From Hymenobacter monticola (GTDB taxonomy: Bacteria; Bacteroidota; Bacteroidia; Cytophagales; Hymenobacteraceae): 64,000 nucleotides of DNA. Below are positions 33,119 through 43,072 of the stretch, piece by piece. Location: positions 2,418,001 to 2,482,000 of the forward strand of contig NZ_CP094534.1 in the NCBI RefSeq assembly GCF_022811645.1, in the 5' to 3' direction. A program made the translations under genes and the position numbers. Numbering within the stretch: the first letter of the stretch is position 1; each line of letters begins with the position of its first letter. The notes below the pieces were generated by a model. That model was not told the DNA's origin. It saw nothing but the letters and a program-made list of their open reading frames with translations, and did no database searches.

Positions 33119-34807
33119 CTACTTCGCATACGCCACGGCGCGCATCTCCCGAATCACGGTGATTTTAATCTGGCCGGGGTACTGCATTTCCTTCTCGATT
33201 TTCTGCGAGATTTCGTAGCTCAGCTCATTGGCGCGCTCGTCGGTCACGTTCTCGGCGTCCACCATCACGCGCAGCTCGCGGCCGGCTTGAATGGCGAAGC
33301 ATTGGTTCACGCCCTTGAAGCCGTTGGCGGTTTCTTCCAGCTGCTTGAGGCGCTTGATGTAGCTTTCCATCATCTCGCGCCGGGCGCCGGGGCGCGAGCC
33401 CGAAATGGCGTCGCAGGCCTGCACCAGCGGCGAAATCATGGCCGTCATCTCAATCTCGTCGTGGTGGGCGCCGATGGCGTTTACCACATCGGGGTGCTCT
33501 TTCCACTTCTTGGCCATCTCCATGCCCAGAATGGCGTGGGGCAGTTCGGGCTCCTCGGTGCTCACCTTGCCGATGTCGTGCAGCAGGCCGGCGCGCTTGG
33601 CTTTCTTCACGTCGAGGCCCATCTCGGCCGCCATGGTGGCGCAGAGGTTGGCCACTTCGCGGCTATGTTGCAGCAGGTTCTGGCCGTAGGAAGAGCGGAA
33701 GCGCATGCGGCCCACCATCTTAATCAGCTCGGGGTGCAGGCCGTGAATGCCGAGGTCGATGATGGTTTTCTCACCGATTTCAACGATTTCTTCCTCGATG
33801 TTCTTGCGGGTTTTGGCCACGATTTCTTCCACGCGGGCGGGGTGAATGCGGCCGTCTTTCACCAACAAGTGCAGCGAGAGGCGGGCAATTTCGCGGCGCA
33901 CCGGGTCGAAGCCCGAGATGATGATGGCCTCGGGGGTGTCATCCACGATGATTTCGACGCCCGTGGCGGCTTCCAGCGCGCGGATGTTGCGGCCCTCGCG
34001 GCCGATGATTTTGCCCTTTACGTCGTCGCTTTCAATGTTGAACACCGACACGCAGTTCTCGATGGCGTGCTCCGAAGCCGTGCGCTGAATGGTTTCCAGC
34101 ACAATCTTTTTGGCGTCCTTGGTAGCCGTGAGCTTGGCCTGGGCCACGGTGTCCTTCACGTAGGAGCTGGCCTGAATCTGAGCCTCGTTCTTGAGGCTTT
34201 CAACCAACTGCTCGCGGGCTTCGGCGGCGGTCAGGTTGGCGATGGTTTCGAGCTGGCGCTGCACGTTGTGCAGCTGCTCGTCGGCCTCGCGCTGCTTGGC
34301 TTCCAGCTCGGCCATGGTCTCCTCGTGGTCGAGGCGGCGCTTCTCGGCCTGGGCCTCGAGTTTGTCGCGCAGCTGCTGGGTGTCGGCCTGGTTTTTCTCG
34401 CGCTGGCGCTCCAGGTCGGCCTCCTTTTTCTGAAGTTGTTCGAGTTGGCGCTGGGTGGTTTCGGTGAGCAGCTTGATGCTCTGCTCCTGTTCGGTCACGC
34501 CCTGGCGGCGCTGGGTAAGCTCGCCATCCAGCTCGGCTTTGAGGCGCTTGCTTTCCTGGTCGAACTCGTTGCGCAGGCTCTTGAACTTGTTCTTGCTCTG
34601 CTCCAGGCGCTCGTCGGCCTGCTTTATTTTCTCGTCGCGAAGGCGGTTGCCTTTCTCCTCGGCCTCGCGGAGAATTTGCTGGGCGCGGGCCTGGGCCTCG
34701 CCTTCGTGGTCGAGCCGGGCTTTGCCGGCCAGCTGTTTACCAACCAGGTAGCCGGCCACAAGGGCGACCACCGCAGTGAGCAAACAGTATAATATGGTGG
34801 GTGACAT
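33119..34807 (-). CDS. rny: Ribonuclease Y
   Basis: The 562-residue protein has one N-terminal membrane span ([19 protein letters not shown]), a very long charged coiled coil (about 30-240), a KH RNA-binding domain ([36 protein letters not shown]) and an HD domain with the metal-binding pair in LLHDIGKV (about 409) and [10 protein letters not shown]. RNase Y initiates mRNA decay at the inner membrane. The length is somewhat above the common about 520, with the extra residues in the coiled coil. It is followed by its own terminator. zapA lies 131 bases upstream on the same strand. Confidence 0.97.
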   Translation of the reverse strand: MSPTILYCLLTAVVALVAGYLVGKQLAGKARLDHEGEAQARAQQILREAEEKGNRLRDEKIKQADERLEQSKNKFKSLRNEFDQESKRLKAELDGELTQRRQGVTEQEQSIKLLTETTQRQLEQLQKKEADLERQREKNQADTQQLRDKLEAQAEKRRLDHEETMAELEAKQREADEQLHNVQRQLETIANLTAAEAREQLVESLKNEAQIQASSYVKDTVAQAKLTATKDAKKIVLETIQRTASEHAIENCVSVFNIESDDVKGKIIGREGRNIRALEAATGVEIIVDDTPEAIIISGFDPVRREIARLSLHLLVKDGRIHPARVEEIVAKTRKNIEEEIVEIGEKTIIDLGIHGLHPELIKMVGRMRFRSSYGQNLLQHSREVANLCATMAAEMGLDVKKAKRAGLLHDIGKVSTEEPELPHAILGMEMAKKWKEHPDVVNAIGAHHDEIEMTAMISPLVQACDAISGSRPGARREMMESYIKRLKQLEETANGFKGVNQCFAIQAGRELRVMVDAENVTDERANELSYEISQKIEKEMQYPGQIKITVIREMRAVAYAK

Positions 34808-34938
34808 GTAATTATGGTTTTTGGGGTGGGTAAAAAACCATAACCAGGTAGAACAGAAGTGCCCGGGCGGGGCGGAAGCGGCCGATTGCCGCGCCGCCCA
34901 ACCGGGCCAACGAGTGTGTGGGTGCCGGGCGGGCTAAC

Positions 34939-35232
34939 TCAGCCCGCCAGCACCACGCCGGCTAGCAGCTCGTCGAAACGAGCCAGCCGTTCGGTCAGCG
35001 CCGCATCGGTGCCATCCTTTTCCTTGCTCACTTTCAATTGGTCGGCCATGGTGGCAAGCGCTACCATGGCCAGCAAGTCCTGCTTGTCCTGAATGCCGTA
35101 GCCTTCCCGGAATTCGCGCAGCTTGTCGCCCAGCAGTCGTCCGGCCAGGCGCAGCCGTTCCTCATCCTGCACGTCCACGCGCATGGGATAGTCCCGGTCA
35201 GCAATACGAATTTTGATGGCTAGCTCGCTCAT
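34939..35232 (-). CDS. zapA: Cell division protein ZapA
   Basis: The 97-residue protein has the ZapA pattern: MSELAIKIRIADRDYPMRVD with an early beta hairpin, EERLRLAGRLLGDKLREF, then a helical stretch DKQDLLAMVALATMADQLKV that forms the dimer/tetramer coil. ZapA bundles FtsZ filaments at midcell. In Bacteroidota zapA commonly precedes rny, as here. A small coiled-coil gene lies 42 bases upstream. Confidence 0.9.
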   Translation of the reverse strand: MSELAIKIRIADRDYPMRVDVQDEERLRLAGRLLGDKLREFREGYGIQDKQDLLAMVALATMADQLKVSKEKDGTDAALTERLARFDELLAGVVLAG

Positions 35233-35274
35233 GCGGCAGAAGTTACGGCGGGGGAGGGGGGAAGGGTCAGTGGG

Positions 35275-35571
35275 TTAGTCTCTCAAATAGGCAAGACACT
35301 TGTCCAGTTCGCGGATGTATTCGTTGAGGCGTAGTTTAAGTTCGTTGGCGTGGGTGGGTTCCCCAGCTATGGTGTGTACAAGTTTAACAATATTTTCCTG
35401 GTTTTGTCGCTCCTTGAGCTGCCGGTCCTTCTCGCGCACGTCGGCCTTGAGCTGCTGAATGGTGGTGGTGGCATCGGCCATCTCCTCGCGCAGTTCCTGA
35501 TAGGCAGCCACTAAGGTGGTAATCTGCCGCTCCAGGCGGTCGAGTTGCGCAAGCTGTTGGGAAGAGGCCAC
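35275..35571 (-). CDS. Small coiled-coil protein upstream of zapA
   Basis: The 98-residue protein is largely heptad-repeat coiled coil (LDRLERQITTLVAAYQELRE, TTIQQLKADVREKDRQLKER), followed by a conserved-looking tail ELKLRLNEYIRELDKCLAYL. It begins with GTG; no in-frame ATG near the 5' end would keep the coil intact. The position directly before zapA and the ZapB-like architecture suggest a divisome-associated partner, which is inference from context and size. Confidence 0.7.
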   Translation of the reverse strand: MASSQQLAQLDRLERQITTLVAAYQELREEMADATTTIQQLKADVREKDRQLKERQNQENIVKLVHTIAGEPTHANELKLRLNEYIRELDKCLAYLRD

Positions 35572-35709
35572 GGGCAGGAAATTTTTGCGTGAAGATAAAG
35601 CCGCCGGCCGAAAGCTACGCTTTACCCCGCACTTGCTCGCGGCTTGTGCCTCAGAGAGGTTTGATTATGAAGCGGGCGTGCACCAAAATAAAAACCGCCC
35701 AAAAAAGTA

Positions 35710-35803
35710 GAACGTCATGCTGAGCTTGTCGAAGCAGCTCCACCGCGCAGCAAATAATTACTGTTGCGGTAAAGCTGCTTCGCTTTCGCTCAGCATGACG
35801 TTC
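35710..35803. repeat. Inverted repeat, element family A, copy 2 (diverged)
   Basis: GAACGTCATGCTGAGCTTGT (35710 on) and GCTCAGCATGACGTTC (ending 35803) form the outer arms; the inner parts GAAGCAGCTCCACCGC and GCGGTAAAGCTGCTTC also pair with few mismatches. It shares CATGCTGAGC..TCGAAGCA with the element at 24082. Confidence 0.78.
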
Positions 35804-35843
35804 AATCAGCTACGTGCCTAAAGCCAGTAGCAAATGGTTCTGC

Positions 35844-38800
35844 CTACGACTTGCCCTTCTTGGTTTTCACCTTCAGCTTGCTGCCGTCATCGGCTTTGTC
35901 CTTTATTTTCTCGTCGGTGACGGGCATGGTCATCTGGGCTGGCGCGGCGTTGGGCATCTTCTGCATGTCGGCCGATGCCACGGGCTTGCCTTCCACGTCG
36001 AGCTGCACCACGGGGTAGCCCAGGGCCTGCAGCGAGGGCAACTGCTTCTCGTCGCCCACCACCACGATGTACATTTTGTCGGCGGGCAGGTACTTTTTGG
36101 CAATGGCCTGCACGTCTTCCTTCTTCAGGTTTTTCAGGATTTCCGTCTGCTGGTTCACGTAGGTCGGGTCGAGGTTGTACTCCACCAGGCGCGAGAGGAA
36201 GCCGGCTTTCTGCTGGCCGGTTTCGTAGCGCAGGGCGTCGCTCTGGCCAATGGACGACTGCGTGAAGGCCAGTTCCTCATCGGAAATACCATTGGGGTAG
36301 TTCGTGATTTCGCTCATGAACTCCTTCACCGAGGCTGCCGTGGCATCGGCGCGCACGCCGGCCGAGGCCGTGAACGGACCCGCGTAGCGCGTGCCTGCGA
36401 AGCCCGAGCGGGCGCCGTAGGTGAAGCCCTTGTTCTCGCGCAGGTTCAGGTTGATGCGCGAGTTGAATGCCTGGCCCAGCACGTAGTTCGAGAGGTAGGC
36501 TTTGTAGTACGGGCCGGTGGCGTCGTACTTCATGTCGGTGAGGTAGCCCACGCGGATTTCCGACTGCGCGGCGCCCGGCTTGTTCACGAAGTAGATGGTG
36601 GTCTTGTCGGGCTGCACGCCGGCCATGTCGGTCGGGATGGTCACGTCCTTCTTGGCCCAGTTTTTCAGGAAGCCCAGGTTGGCATCGAGGGTGGGCTGGT
36701 CCACGTCGCCCACGGCCACGAGGTAGCTCACGTTGGGTGCGTAGTAAGTGTTGTAGAAGCTCTTCACGTCGTCGAGCGTGAGGCTGCTCACCGAGGTCGT
36801 ATTGCCGGCCACCGGCGTGCCGGCGATGTTGCCGGTGCCGTAAAGCAGGCGGCTATACGTTTGGTCGGCAATGACGGTGGGCTGGTTCACCGCGTTGGCA
36901 ATGCCCTCAAGCTGCTGCTTTTTCACGCGGGCGAAATCGGCGGCGTCGAAGCGCGGGTGCAGCAGGCGCTGGTCGAGCAGGGCCATGGTGGCGGGCAGGT
37001 TCTTGGTCAGGCTCTGCACATACACCGTGGTTTCGTTGTCGCCGGCGTTCACCGACACCGACGAGCCCAGCTTGTCGAGGGCCGCCGTGAACTGCTCACT
37101 GGTGTACTTCTCCGAGCCCTCATTCAGCATGCTGGCCGTGAGCTGGGCAATGCCCGCCTTTCCGGGCATGGCCTGCTCCAGGCGGTGGCCGCCGCGGATG
37201 GTCAGGCGCATGGTCACGGCCGGAATCTCGGCGTTTTTCGTGCCCACCACTTTCAGGCCGTTGGGCAGGGTTTCCTGGTACAGGGCGGGCACTTTCACCA
37301 CGGGGTTGGTGCCAGCGCCGGGCTGCTTGCTGCGGTCAAAATTGTCCGTCGGCTTCACGTATTTCAGGCCGGCGTAGCCGTAGTCGGGCGCTTTGTAGCC
37401 CGATTTGTCCACGGTGTAGTTGTCGGGTTTGGCCGCGGCCACGCCGCCGGTTTTGGGCACCACGCTCAGAATCACGGCGTGCTTGCCTTTCACGTACTTG
37501 TCGTACACGCGCTGCACGTCGGCCTTGGTGAGGGCGCGCAGCTCCTTCAACTCAACGGTGAGGTAGTTGGGGTTGTTGAAGTAGGTTTGGTTGGCGGCCA
37601 GCTGGCTCACCTTGCCTTGCACGCTGGCCAGGCTGTTGATTACCTGTGCTTCAGTCTGGGCCTTGAAGCGCTGCACGTCGTCGTCGCTCACGCCGCGCTT
37701 CTCAAATTCTTTCAGCGTGTTGCGAATGATAACCTCCGTGCTGTCGAGCGTCTTGCCGGGTAGGGGCAGCGCTATCAAATCGAGGAAGCCGCCCAGCTCC
37801 GAGTTTTGCTGGTAAGCCTGCGCCTGCACGGTTTTCTGGTTCTTCACCAGGTTTTTGTAGAGCAGCGAGGTTTTGCCGCCGCCCAGAATCTCGGCCAGTG
37901 CGTCGAGGGCCACGGCGTCGGGGTGGCCGTTGGGCACTGTCGGAAACACCATTTGCAGCATCGGGAAGCGCACGTTGTCCTGGTAGCTCACGTAGCGGTC
38001 GGCGGTGAGCACCGGGGCGGGCAGCTTCTGCACCGGCACGGCCGGCCCGCGCTTGATGGAGCCAAAGTATTTCTCGGCCAGCTTCACCACCTCGGCGGGC
38101 TTCACGTCGCCGCCCACAGTCAGGGTGGCGTTGTTGGGGCCATACCAGCGCAGGAAGAAGTTCTTGAGGTCGTCCACGTTCGAGCGGTCAAGGTCTTCGA
38201 GGTAGCCGATGGTGAGCCAGGAGTAGGGGTGGCCGTAGGGGTACAGCGTTTTCGAGATGTATTCGCTCGCCAGGCCGTAGGGGCGGTTGTCGTAGTTCTG
38301 GCCCCGCTCGTTTTTCACGGTCGAGCGCTGAATCTCGAACTTCTTCTGGCTCACGGCGTCGAGCAGGAAGCCCATGCGGTCGGCTTCGAGCCACATGCCG
38401 GTTTCGAGCTGGTTGCTGGGCAGCGTCTCGAAATAGTTGGTGCGGTCCTGGTTGGTGGTGCCGTTCAGGGTGCCGCCGGCGGCCGTCACAATCTTGAAGT
38501 GCTGCTGGTCGCCTACGTGGTCGGAGCCCTGAAACATCATGTGCTCGAAGAAGTGGGCGAAGCCCGACTTGCCAATCTGCTCACGGGCCGAGCCCACGTG
38601 GTAGGTCACGTCCACGTGCACCAGCGGGTCGGAGTGGTCTTCGGCCACGATGAGCGTGAGGCCGTTGGGCAGCACATACTTCTCGTAGGGAATGACGACC
38701 TGGCCGGGCTGCTTGGTCACTTTCTCGACGAGCTTGGTGCCGCCGGGCGTGGTCATCAGGGCCGCAGTTTTGGCCGTGCTGGCCTTGGCGGCCGGTTTTT

Positions 38801-38864
38801 GCTGGGCAAAGCTGACGGTTGTCATCAAGGCCAAACCCAGGGTTGAGAGGAAACGAAGGTTCAT
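35844..38864 (-). CDS. M16 family zinc metallopeptidase, two-unit, exported
   Basis: The 1006-residue protein has a signal peptide ending near VSFAQQ. The first M16 unit has the inverted zinc motif HFFEH (His104, Glu107, His108) in GFAHFFEHMMFQGSDHVG, with the distal glutamate in VKNERGQNYDNRPYG. The second unit (from about residue 530) keeps the fold (LTIRGGHRLEQAMPGKAGIAQ) but has lost the HxxEH motif, as in other fused pitrilysin-like proteins where one half is inactive. It ends with a Lys/Gly-rich charged tail (KVKTKKGKS). A periplasmic peptidase degrading medium-sized peptides is the likely role. Confidence 0.95.
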   Translation of the reverse strand: MNLRFLSTLGLALMTTVSFAQQKPAAKASTAKTAALMTTPGGTKLVEKVTKQPGQVVIPYEKYVLPNGLTLIVAEDHSDPLVHVDVTYHVGSAREQIGKSGFAHFFEHMMFQGSDHVGDQQHFKIVTAAGGTLNGTTNQDRTNYFETLPSNQLETGMWLEADRMGFLLDAVSQKKFEIQRSTVKNERGQNYDNRPYGLASEYISKTLYPYGHPYSWLTIGYLEDLDRSNVDDLKNFFLRWYGPNNATLTVGGDVKPAEVVKLAEKYFGSIKRGPAVPVQKLPAPVLTADRYVSYQDNVRFPMLQMVFPTVPNGHPDAVALDALAEILGGGKTSLLYKNLVKNQKTVQAQAYQQNSELGGFLDLIALPLPGKTLDSTEVIIRNTLKEFEKRGVSDDDVQRFKAQTEAQVINSLASVQGKVSQLAANQTYFNNPNYLTVELKELRALTKADVQRVYDKYVKGKHAVILSVVPKTGGVAAAKPDNYTVDKSGYKAPDYGYAGLKYVKPTDNFDRSKQPGAGTNPVVKVPALYQETLPNGLKVVGTKNAEIPAVTMRLTIRGGHRLEQAMPGKAGIAQLTASMLNEGSEKYTSEQFTAALDKLGSSVSVNAGDNETTVYVQSLTKNLPATMALLDQRLLHPRFDAADFARVKKQQLEGIANAVNQPTVIADQTYSRLLYGTGNIAGTPVAGNTTSVSSLTLDDVKSFYNTYYAPNVSYLVAVGDVDQPTLDANLGFLKNWAKKDVTIPTDMAGVQPDKTTIYFVNKPGAAQSEIRVGYLTDMKYDATGPYYKAYLSNYVLGQAFNSRINLNLRENKGFTYGARSGFAGTRYAGPFTASAGVRADATAASVKEFMSEITNYPNGISDEELAFTQSSIGQSDALRYETGQQKAGFLSRLVEYNLDPTYVNQQTEILKNLKKEDVQAIAKKYLPADKMYIVVVGDEKQLPSLQALGYPVVQLDVEGKPVASADMQKMPNAAPAQMTMPVTDEKIKDKADDGSKLKVKTKKGKS

Positions 38865-39049
38865 TTTTGGAGAAAAGGTGAAACAACTAGAAACGAGCGA
38901 AGAAATTCAAGCCGCAACTTACGGCTTCTGGCGCAACCACCACGCAAAGCGCGTGGCGCGGTTGAGCTTGCGCAGCAAGGTCAAAAACTACATCGACGAG
39001 GTTGCGTGGCAATTACCTGTTTTGGTGATAAAAAGGCAGGCCCTGAAGC

Positions 39050-39086
39050 ACAAAAGCCGCAGAAGAAATTCTCCTGCGGCTTTTTC
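39050..39086 (-). terminator. Rho-independent terminator of pheT
   Basis: GCCGCAG and CTGCGGC pair across a 12-base loop, with AAAAA/TTTTT extending the stem. Read on the minus strand the hairpin ends in TTTTG. It lies 20 bases after the pheT stop. Confidence 0.75.
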
Positions 39087-39105
39087 ATTAAGAATTTACC
39101 AAAAA

Positions 39106-41541
39106 CTATTTCCGAATCAGCGCGCCGGCCTGCTTCTCAAACTGCTGAATGAGCTTTTGCATCACTTGGTCGATGACCTGCTCGCTGAGCGTTTGAGTAA
39201 AGTCCTGCAGCGTGAAGCTCACCGAGTACGACTTCTTGCCCGCGCCCAGGTTCTCGCCGGCGTACACATCGAACACGTTGCTGCTTTGCAGCAGCTTCTT
39301 CTCAGTCTTCCGGGCAATCTGCTGGAGCTGGTCGAAGGTCACGGCCGCGTCCACCACGATGCTCAGGTCGCGGCGCACCTCCGGGAACTTGGGCAGCTCG
39401 CGGGCCGTCAGCGTCGGCTTGTATTTCTTGCTCAGGGCATCCCAATCCAGCTCGGCGTACCACACCGGCTGCGTCACGTCCATCTTTTTCAGCACCGAGG
39501 CCGCCACCGCGCCGAGCTGGGCCAGCGGCTGGTTGTGCACCAGCAGCGTGAGGCCGCCGGCCAGGTACGCGTGCTGCACCGGCTGCGAGGCCGCCCCGCC
39601 GAAGCCCAGGGCCGCCAGCACATGCTGCACCGCGCCCGCCAGGTCGTGGAAGGCTACTTTCTCGGACTTGTGCTGCCAGGTTTCGCCGCTGGCGTTGCCC
39701 GTCAGGTACAGCACCAGCTTGTTCTTCTCCTGGTACTTGCCGTTCTCGTTCTGCGAGTACACCTTACCGAACTCGTACAGCTTCAAGTCGCGCTGGCGGC
39801 GGTTGAGGTTGTGCCGAATCACCTCCAGGCCCGAGTGCAGCAGCGTGGGCCGCATCACGTTCAGGTCGATGCTGTTGTAGTTGAGAATGCGCACCAGCGA
39901 GGCATCCGTTTCGCCGTCCTTCTCAAAGTATAGCGAGTTGGTGAGCGAGTTGGTCAGAATCTCCGAGAAGCCCTGGCCGCTGAGCAGCGAGGCAATTTTC
40001 ACCCGCGTCACTTCCGGGTCGGGGTTGGGGAATTTGGCCAAGAAGGAAGCCGAGTTGTTGGGCCGCAGGGCCACGTTGTTGTAGCCGTAGATGCGCAGAA
40101 TTTCCTCAATCACGTCGGCCTCGCGGGTCACATCCACTTTGTGGGGCGGCACGGTCAGCGTCCAGGTGTCCTGGTCGCCGGCGTCGGGGTTGGCTTCGCT
40201 GATTTCAATGTCGAGGTCCGTCAGAATCTGGCGGATGCGCTCGGGCGCGATGTACTGGCCCACCAGCCGCTCCACGCGGGGCAGGCGCAGGCGCACCGTA
40301 GCCGGCGGCACGGGCGTGGGGTACTCGTCCACCACGGGCGCGGCCACGGTGGCGCCGGCCACTTCCTGCAGCAGCAGCGCGGCACGTTGCAGGGCCACGG
40401 GCACCATGTTGGGGTCGGTGCCGCGCTCGAAGCGGAAGGAAGCGTCGGTTTTCAGCTGGTGGGTTTGCGAAGTGCGGCGCACAGCGGCAGGGCCGAAGTA
40501 GGCGCTCTCCAGGAACACGCGGCTGGTGCCCTCGCTCACGCCCGAGGTTTTGCCACCGAACACGCCGGCCAGCGCCATCGGCGCGCCGTTGGCATCGGCA
40601 ATCACCAAATCCTCGGCTTTGAGGCTGCGCTCTACGCCGTCCAGCGTCACGAACTTCTCGCCCGCCTCAGCGCGCTTCACGCGAATCTGGCCGCCGGTAA
40701 TCTGGTCGGCATCGAAGGCGTGCAGCGGCTGGCCCAGCTCGTGCAATACGAAGTTGGTCACGTCCACCACGTTGTTAATTGGGCTCAGCCCAATGCTGCG
40801 CAGGCGGCGCTGCAACCACTCCGGCGAGGGGCCCACCTGCACGGTTGTAAGAAGCAGACCGGCGTAGCGCGGGGAGGCTTCCACGTCTTCAATCGTCACC
40901 TTGATATTAGAAGCCGCCGACTCTGGCGCCGCGAAGCCGCTCACGTCGGGCAGGTGGCAGGGCTGGCGCAGCAGGGCGCGCAGTTCGCGGGCCACGCCGT
41001 AGTGCGAGGCGGCATCGGCCCGGTTGGGCGTGAGGCCGATTTCGTACACCGTATCGGAGCCCAGGCCGAAGTAGTCGGCGGCGGGCGTGCCATTAGGCAG
41101 GTCGGTGTCGAGCACCATGATGCCGGCGTGCGAGGCCCCGAGGCCGATTTCATCCTCGGCGCAAATCATGCCCTCAGAGGCCGCGCCGCGGATTTTGCTT
41201 TTCTTGATTTTGAAGGGCTCGCCGGAGGCAGGGTGCAGCTCGGCGCCTTCGAGGGCCACCACCACGCGCTGGCCGGCGGCCACGTTGGGGGCGCCGCACA
41301 CAATCTGGCGCGGGGTGCCGTCGCCCACGTCCACGGTGGTCAGACTGAGCTTGTCGGCGTCGGGGTGGCGCTCGCAGGTGAGCACCTTGCCCAGCACCAC
41401 GCCGCGCAGGCCGCCGGGAATGCTTTCCAGCTCCTCCATGCTCTCCACTTCCAGGCCCGAGCCGGTGAGCAGGGCGCCAATCTCAGCGGCGGGTTTGTCG
41501 GTTGGAATGAGGGTTTTAAGCCAGTCGAGGGAAATACGCAT
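39106..41541 (-). CDS. pheT: Phenylalanine-tRNA ligase beta subunit
   Basis: The 811-residue protein is the beta chain of the alpha2-beta2 synthetase that charges tRNA-Phe. Visible parts in order are the N-terminal MRISLDWLKTLIP, the tRNA-binding OB fold (VVLGKVLTCERHPDADKLSL, IVCGAPNVAAGQRV), the B3/B4 editing region (GLTPNRADAASHYGVARELR), B5 (LPRVERLVGQYIAPERIRQI), the catalytic-like core (PTLLHSGLEVIRHNLNRR) and the FDX-ACB anticodon domain at the end (FPEVRRDLSIVVDAAVTFDQ). Length is normal. pheS is not in the window. Confidence 0.98.
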   Translation of the reverse strand: MRISLDWLKTLIPTDKPAAEIGALLTGSGLEVESMEELESIPGGLRGVVLGKVLTCERHPDADKLSLTTVDVGDGTPRQIVCGAPNVAAGQRVVVALEGAELHPASGEPFKIKKSKIRGAASEGMICAEDEIGLGASHAGIMVLDTDLPNGTPAADYFGLGSDTVYEIGLTPNRADAASHYGVARELRALLRQPCHLPDVSGFAAPESAASNIKVTIEDVEASPRYAGLLLTTVQVGPSPEWLQRRLRSIGLSPINNVVDVTNFVLHELGQPLHAFDADQITGGQIRVKRAEAGEKFVTLDGVERSLKAEDLVIADANGAPMALAGVFGGKTSGVSEGTSRVFLESAYFGPAAVRRTSQTHQLKTDASFRFERGTDPNMVPVALQRAALLLQEVAGATVAAPVVDEYPTPVPPATVRLRLPRVERLVGQYIAPERIRQILTDLDIEISEANPDAGDQDTWTLTVPPHKVDVTREADVIEEILRIYGYNNVALRPNNSASFLAKFPNPDPEVTRVKIASLLSGQGFSEILTNSLTNSLYFEKDGETDASLVRILNYNSIDLNVMRPTLLHSGLEVIRHNLNRRQRDLKLYEFGKVYSQNENGKYQEKNKLVLYLTGNASGETWQHKSEKVAFHDLAGAVQHVLAALGFGGAASQPVQHAYLAGGLTLLVHNQPLAQLGAVAASVLKKMDVTQPVWYAELDWDALSKKYKPTLTARELPKFPEVRRDLSIVVDAAVTFDQLQQIARKTEKKLLQSSNVFDVYAGENLGAGKKSYSVSFTLQDFTQTLSEQVIDQVMQKLIQQFEKQAGALIRK

Positions 41542-41636
41542 TGGTCGTTGTTCGTTGCTAATTGTCAGTTGTCAGGCCGCTGACGACGGGGCAAAGGTAC
41601 GGCGGGGCAAAATGACTGAATTGAAGGGTGCTGGCA

Positions 41637-41644
41637 TATATTTG
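41637..41644 (+). promoter_or_regulatory. Candidate -7 promoter element TATATTTG
   Basis: It fits the Bacteroidota -7 consensus TAnnTTTG exactly and lies 43 bases upstream of the molybdenum oxidoreductase start. No convincing TTTG was found at the -33 spacing. Confidence 0.35.
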
Positions 41645-41687
41645 CTCGAGGCCGGTTTACGTTGTTTACATCCAATTCCCTCCCTGC

Positions 41688-42332
41688 ATGCCCTTCGTCA
41701 ACAAAGGCTTCCACGCCAAGCGGCCCACCGACGGGGGCCACAAACTGCCGCCCGGGCAGTACGAAACCCAGGATTTTCCGGTGCTCACGGCCGGGCCCAC
41801 GCCGCGCATTCCGCTGGTGAACTGGGAATTCCGGCTGGAAGGCCTTGTGGAAAGCCCCGCCAAGTGGAGCTGGAACGAGTTCAACGCCCTGCCCATGCAG
41901 TCGTTCAACCCCGACATTCACTGCGTCACGAAGTGGTCGAAGTTCGACACCAAGTGGCGCGGCGTCAGCCTCGATACCTTGCTGGAGCACGTGCAGCTCA
42001 AGCCCGAAGCGCAGTTTGTGATGGCCTTCTCCTACGGCGGCTACACCACCAACCTGCCCCTGGCCGACCTGCGCGACGGCAAAGCCTTCATCGGCCTCGA
42101 GTATGACGGCAAGCCGCTGACGGCCGAGCACGGCGGCCCGGCGCGGCTGGTGGTGCCGCACCTCTACTTCTGGAAAAGCGCCAAGTGGGTGCAGGGCCTG
42201 CGCTTCATGGCCGAGGACGAGCCGGGCTTCTGGGAAGACAACGGCTACAGCATGCACGGCGACCCGTGGAAAGAGGAGCGTTACCGCGCCGACGACGAGC
42301 CCACGCCCGACAACGCCCGTTTCCGCCTGTGA
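41688..42332 (+). CDS. Sulfite-oxidase-like molybdopterin oxidoreductase
   Basis: The 214-residue protein is a compact sulfite-oxidase/YedY-fold protein. Cys79 in DIHCVTKWSKF is the expected molybdenum ligand, and GGYTTNLPL, GPARLVVPHLYFWKSAKWV and GYSMHGDPWKEERY are typical of the cytoplasmic short form. There is no signal peptide, unlike periplasmic MsrP. It may reduce or oxidise sulfur compounds; the substrate is unknown. Its TGA overlaps the GTG of the following flavin reductase (GTGA), so the two are co-translated and probably act as an electron-transfer pair. The ATG at 41688 matches the family N-terminus. Confidence 0.88.
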   Translation: MPFVNKGFHAKRPTDGGHKLPPGQYETQDFPVLTAGPTPRIPLVNWEFRLEGLVESPAKWSWNEFNALPMQSFNPDIHCVTKWSKFDTKWRGVSLDTLLEHVQLKPEAQFVMAFSYGGYTTNLPLADLRDGKAFIGLEYDGKPLTAEHGGPARLVVPHLYFWKSAKWVQGLRFMAEDEPGFWEDNGYSMHGDPWKEERYRADDEPTPDNARFRL

Positions 42333-43072
42333 GCCGGCCGCTTGACTGGCAGCTGGCCACCGTAACCGCCATTCGGCCCGAAACGCCCCGCGTCAAAACC
42401 TTTGTTCTTGGCTTGCCGCAGTTCAGGCCCCACCGCGCCGGCCAGCACTACGACCTGCGCCTCACCGCTCCCGACGGCTACCAGGCTGAGCGCAGCTACT
42501 CCATCGCCTCGCCCCCGGAGCAAACCGGCGAAATCGAGTTGACGGTGGAATTGATTGACGAGGGCGAGGTTTCGGGCTACCTATTCGATGGTGTGGCCGT
42601 GGGCGACCAGTTGGAACTGCGCGGTCCCATCGGTGGCTATTTTGTGTGGCCCGCTGGCCCGGCCGATGCGCCGCTGCTGCTGGTGGCCGGCGGCTCGGGC
42701 GTGGTACCGCTGATGGCCATGCTGCGCCACCGCCAGCGCGCCGGGCTGCGCAATCTGGCCGCGCTGCTGTTCAGCGTGCGCACGCCGGAAGAAGTCATCT
42801 ACCAGCAGGAGTTGGAAGCGCTGGCGGCGGCCGACCCTGATTTCAAGCTGCTCATCACCTACACCCGCCGGGCGCCGCCCGGCTGGGCGGGCTACCGGCG
42901 CCGCCTCGATGCCGCCATGCTGGCCGAAGCCGTGGCCCTGCTGCCCGGCTCGCCGCAGTGCTACGTGTGCGGCCCCACGGGCCTGGTCGAAACGGCCGCC
43001 ACGCTGCTGCAAGCCCAGGGCCTACCTGACGCAGCCATTCGCACCGAGCGTTTTGGGCCGACGGGGAGTTAG
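42329..43072 (+). CDS. FAD-dependent ferredoxin-NADP reductase-like protein
   Basis: The 247-residue protein has the FNR domains: FAD-binding RSYSIASPP (55-63) and VSGYLFDGVAVGDQLELRGP, then the NAD(P) part with LLLVAGGSGVVPLMAMLRH (117-135) and CYVCGPTGLVE (about 212-222). There is no 2Fe-2S domain. The start is GTG at 42329, overlapping the previous stop by four bases; no ATG alternative keeps the N-terminal strand. It most likely hands electrons from NAD(P)H to the adjacent molybdenum enzyme, inferred from translational coupling. Element B copy 2 begins at its stop codon. Confidence 0.88.
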   Translation: MSRPLDWQLATVTAIRPETPRVKTFVLGLPQFRPHRAGQHYDLRLTAPDGYQAERSYSIASPPEQTGEIELTVELIDEGEVSGYLFDGVAVGDQLELRGPIGGYFVWPAGPADAPLLLVAGGSGVVPLMAMLRHRQRAGLRNLAALLFSVRTPEEVIYQQELEALAAADPDFKLLITYTRRAPPGWAGYRRRLDAAMLAEAVALLPGSPQCYVCGPTGLVETAATLLQAQGLPDAAIRTERFGPTGS

